Positions 60,920 through 64,000 of a stretch of DNA of 64,000 nucleotides are shown in pieces. Origin of the DNA: Dryas octopetala (taxonomy: Eukaryota > Streptophyta > Magnoliopsida > Rosales > Rosaceae); assembly GCA_963921425.1 (NCBI GenBank), contig OY992838.1, forward strand, positions 20,253,861 through 20,317,860, read 5' to 3'. A program made the translations under genes and the position numbers. The notes under the pieces were generated by a model. The model did no database searches, was not told where the DNA came from, and saw nothing but the letters and a program-made list of their open reading frames with translations. How positions within the stretch are numbered: position 1 is the first letter of the stretch; every line of letters begins with the position of its first letter.

Positions 60920-61748
60920 GGTTGGTGGGAAGTTTCAAATTTTAGGGGTTTTAATTACTTTAAAATCTGAGATATGATGAGGTACGGATATCGAGGCGAG
61001 GTTTGGGGGCTGGCGTGACACTATGATTGACGTTGCTTTGAAAACTGTGAAACCCACGCCGCCTAAGTCACTCAAGTGATCAAATGCATTTAATGCTAAG
61101 ATATTGTGCCGTTGGGAAAGAATCTCGCCCTTTGAGCTGATCTTGTGACAATCAAGAAAGGAAAGACAAGTACAATGGAGTATTCAGTCATTCTGAGAAT
61201 GCACCATTTTCTCAGTTTATGCACGCTAGAAAGCACGAAAACCGAATGGATCATTGCCCAATGGAGTATCTATGAGAAAGTACTTAGTGAACCAAATTAC
61301 TAATCCATTTTCGGTTAACATGCACCAAAACTTCAAGAATTGTGGTCGACATAGAGAAAGTGTTAACACCACATGTGCATTCATTTTTTTCTAACATCCA
61401 ATTTTGTCCTAACATGAAAAAGTGGTTCTCCATGTTTTTCTTGCCAACCGGGCACATTTTGGTGCAGTTTGGACGAAATTGAACTAAGTATGCACCGAAA
61501 AAGATGTTTTTGTGTGTTCTTAACACCTAATGTGGTTTATTAGGCCTACAACACTAATGAAAGTCTTCGTGTGTTTGGTTCATCCTTAACCCTTAATCCA
61601 ATTAATGTGGTTCATGCTCGATATTGACATTTTTTGTGCAATTTGGACAAAAGTAGACTGAGTATGCACCGAGATAACATTTTTGTACGTTTTTAACAAT
61701 TGATAACAAAATACAAAAAGAAAAAAACACAGTAAGAATGCCAATTGA
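60920..61748. other. Helitron body or flank, repeat-bearing
   Basis: No gene. Contains two diverged copies of a unit around TTTGGACAAAAT-GAACTAAGTATGCACCGA with GTTTTTAACA (about 61460-61525 and 61640-61700). A third match, GGACTAAGTATGCACCGAAA, occurs at 63944-63963. Confidence 0.5.
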
Positions 61749-61777
61749 CACGTGCGGAGCACGTGCCAAGAGGCTAG
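61749..61777 (+). mobile_element. Helitron 3' terminus (second)
   Basis: A perfect 7-bp hairpin CACGTGC-GGA-GCACGTG (61749-61765) is followed 8 bases later by CTAG (61774-61777) and host T. This is the canonical Helitron terminator. The body lies to the left and may include the PMD gene. The 5' end is not identified. Confidence 0.88.
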
Positions 61778-61839
61778 TATAATGAATTTAAAGAAATAGT
61801 GGTAGTTAGAAACTGAAACAAATTTTATTATATATACTT

Positions 61840-61995
61840 TACCGACCTGAACTTTGAGCTCAATCTCACTTTACCACCTAAAAAAAATTATGTTAATTTA
61901 CCATCTAAATTATTTGTTGCAATGTACCACATCTGTCTCATTTTTGTCTAAACTTTGCTAAAAATAAGGGTATTTTAGTCTTTTCAAGTCAGCTT
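61840..61995. mobile_element. Arm of a foldback/TIR element
   Basis: Sequence of the type GACCTGAACTTTGAGCTCAATCTCACTTTACCACC...TGTACCAC resembles the arms of the TIR elements elsewhere in the window. The opposite arm is not found. Confidence 0.35.
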
Positions 61996-62194
61996 TTTAA
62001 TGTGTCAAACAGGTAAAGTGTAAAAAAATCATTTTTTTCTAACAATAGGAACTTGAAAATCCTAACAAATTTTGGACTTTAGCCGAATTGCACACCTTTA
62101 TTATAAAAGTCTATTATTTGGACGAAAGTGCTTCTGAATTGGAACATTTGGGTAGAACACTAATCCACATTTTGTCTATGTGCACATCGATTAG

Positions 62195-63420
62195 GAATAT
62201 AATTGGTCTGATGGATCAAATATTTAAGAAATATGATTTTTTTTGTACTGTATATATAGATGATATTCTTATACATAGTAAAAAAATGAACATAGGAAAC
62301 ATCTAGAAATTATTTTGCAAGAATTTATTGATAATGGTATTATCATTGGTAAAAATAAAATTGAATTATAAAAACAAGATATAGAAGTTTTAGGAATATA
62401 TATTAAATCAGGAACAATTCAATTGCAAGAACATATAACTAAGAAAGTGTTAGAATTTACAGATAAATTAGTAAATACAAAACAATTACAAGCATTTTTA
62501 GAATTATTAAATTATGCTAGAAATTATATTCCTAATTTAGATAGAAAAATAGATGTACTTCATAATAAAAAAAAGTAAAACTAGACAAACATATTTTAAT
62601 AGTGAACATATTAAATTAGTACAAGAAATTAAAAATGAAATAAAAAAATTACAGCCTTTAATTATAAAATAGTTGAAACATATGCCTCAACTATAGGATG
62701 GACATAAATATTATATCAAAAGAATAATAAGGAATCCTCAAAATCTAAAAAACAAATTTGTTGATATTATTAAGGTAAATTTGGAGAACAACAAGCTAGA
62801 TTACCAGCAATGACTGACTTAGAAATATTATGAATAAATGATAGAATATTGTTTTTCATTATAATGAAATTATAAACTAACAAACAAGCAACCCGAGATT
62901 AGTTTTATTTGTTGATACTATTATAGGAAGATGATTTAAACTAGTATTTGAACATATTAAAGGTTTAAACAACACATTAACTAATATTCTTTCACGCATT
63001 ATCCAATAACAGGTATGGATTTCTGTGGATCATCATCTAGTCAAAGAGCATTTGGTGTTATCCACAGAATAATAATATAGTAAGAGCAACAGTTGAATTT
63101 CCAGAGAACATAAATTTTATGTTTAATACTATTCGTATTCAAACAGTTATAAATCCAAAGTTTCAGTATCAAACAAATTCTTTAGTAGATGAAAAAGAAA
63201 ATGTTTTATTGGACAATTTTTGGAGTTTGAGTAACTCTCAAACTGGTCCAGTAAAAGCTGCTCTCGAAAATTAGTAAGAGCATTAGAACAATATTTTTTG
63301 AAAAAAAACTTTTTTATAAAACAGTTATAAAACCAGTTTTTAAACTTACAACCAAACTTTTTTGGGCTAGATAATAGCCTCAAAAAACTTTTAAGACATT
63401 TTCATGTGTTGAATGTGCAA
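62195..63420 (+). pseudogene. Endogenous pararetrovirus (Caulimoviridae) remnant
   Basis: An AT-rich degraded viral polymerase region. The reverse-transcriptase catalytic motif YIDDI is near 62257-62271, followed in shifted frames by the thumb/connection-like segment (about 62290-62575) and RNase H-like remains (about 62640-62830). Multiple stops and frame changes occur, and the upstream part of the reverse transcriptase is absent. The open stretch at about 63073-63270 may derive from another viral ORF but is not recognised. Strong A/T bias and motif spacing suggest a florendovirus-like lineage; that is inference. It has no coding integrity. Confidence 0.68.
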
Positions 63421-63878
63421 AATTAAGAACTTATTAGCATGAGCAATAGCTCTTTTGAGCGAACTAAACAAAAGGTTATTGAGTCACTGGTATCTATAGG
63501 TAAAATAATTAAAGGCAGTATAATGCCTTCACAAGAGGTTAATAAACCCACTTAATTAACTTGGTGATTTACTTAGTTTCAAAGAACTTGATGAGTCAAC
63601 TAATAGTTAACAATAAGCCAAAAATAAAGATATCTTTAGAAGAAATAGAAAGAACTAATACAAACAAGTTTTTCTTGAAAGAACTTGCAAAAGAACGAAT
63701 GAAGCTGATGCCACAAGATATCCAGCAGCACATGATAATTCAGAACAACTCAGCAAATTGAAATCCACAGACAATTAGCTATCCATGAGCAGTTATTCCA
63801 AACTATTAATAATGTTAGACCAAGGGTTATAATAGTCACATATAAGTCTCCACAATGCACTCATCAGACACAAGGAGA
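63421..63878. other. AT-rich DNA, possibly more viral remnant
   Basis: One 66-codon ORF (63561-63761, Lys/Glu-rich) might belong to the pararetroviral remnant, but no motif supports it. Confidence 0.3.
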
Positions 63879-64000
63879 ATGCACTTGTGACCATACGAAA
63901 GTACAGTTCAATGTAGTAGCCGGAATTGGATTAGGGTGCATTGGACTAAGTATGCACCGAAATTTGGTTATACTATACTTCCGTATGGTCACAAGTGCAT
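63879..64000. repeat. Inverted repeat at the window edge
   Basis: Arms 63879-63907 (ATGCACTTGTGACCATACGA...) and 63972-64000 (its inverse, ending GGTCACAAGTGCAT) match over about 29 bases with two to three differences, around a 64-base centre. The right arm reaches the window end, so it may extend further. Confidence 0.85.

Overview
This is plant nuclear DNA, a gene-poor and transposon-rich stretch of a dicot genome. Spliced genes with GT-AG introns, plant-type families (SLU7, GATL) and layered plant mobile elements all point this way. The retroelement, hAT and RPA-Helitron repertoire would fit Rosaceae, but that is inference only. There is one 200-base assembly gap (15587-15786).

Four genes look intact or plausibly functional. 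(1) The 5' two thirds of the splicing factor SLU7 lies on the minus strand at 163-1782 and runs off the left edge. (2) A nine-exon class I/II PLP aminotransferase (kynurenine/glutamine-transaminase type, 404 codons) lies on the minus strand at 9591-12112. (3) Divergent from it is a three-exon P-loop GTPase-like protein with a C-terminal membrane anchor (401 codons) at 12426-14107; the two share a 313-base intergenic region. (4) A single-exon galacturonosyltransferase-like gene of the GATL5/6/7 type (354 codons) lies at 37460-38524. For genes 2 and 3, every intron I placed by eye keeps the frame across the whole protein.

Nearly everything else is mobile DNA or its wreckage. 2.5-9.5 kb holds a Mutator-like element with about 260-base inverted repeats, a foldback MITE, and a broken replication protein A-like gene upstream of a canonical Helitron 3' end (9458). 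14.3-20 kb holds a second Mutator-like element and a decayed Copia retrotransposon on the minus strand. 20-33 kb is almost gene-free: a Tourist MITE, a LINE RNase H scrap, two nested-transposon sets, a solo-LTR-like segment and a 2.35-kb unit bounded by 214-base direct repeats. At 33.0-33.5 kb lies an inverted, diverged copy of the SLU7 promoter/leader. It is followed by about 1.1 kb that looks like inserted plant mitochondrial DNA. 41.5-47 kb holds MITEs and two broken regulatory genes (a type-B response-regulator fragment and a Myb/SANT-like gene).

The most informative structure is at 47.2-54.1 kb. A 6.9-kb hAT element sits in the Myb/SANT-like gene, and the reading frame resumes on its far side. 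The element contains a dead BED-finger hAT transposase, an intron-bearing fragment of a class VI receptor-like cytoplasmic kinase, and a secondary Copia insertion cut off inside gag. From 54.3 kb to the end come a two-RRM hnRNP pseudogene, a Gypsy scrap, a plant-mobile-domain gene in decay, a second Helitron 3' end (61777) with a perfect 7-bp hairpin, an AT-rich endogenous pararetrovirus remnant and a terminal inverted repeat. No tRNA, rRNA or CRISPR array was seen.
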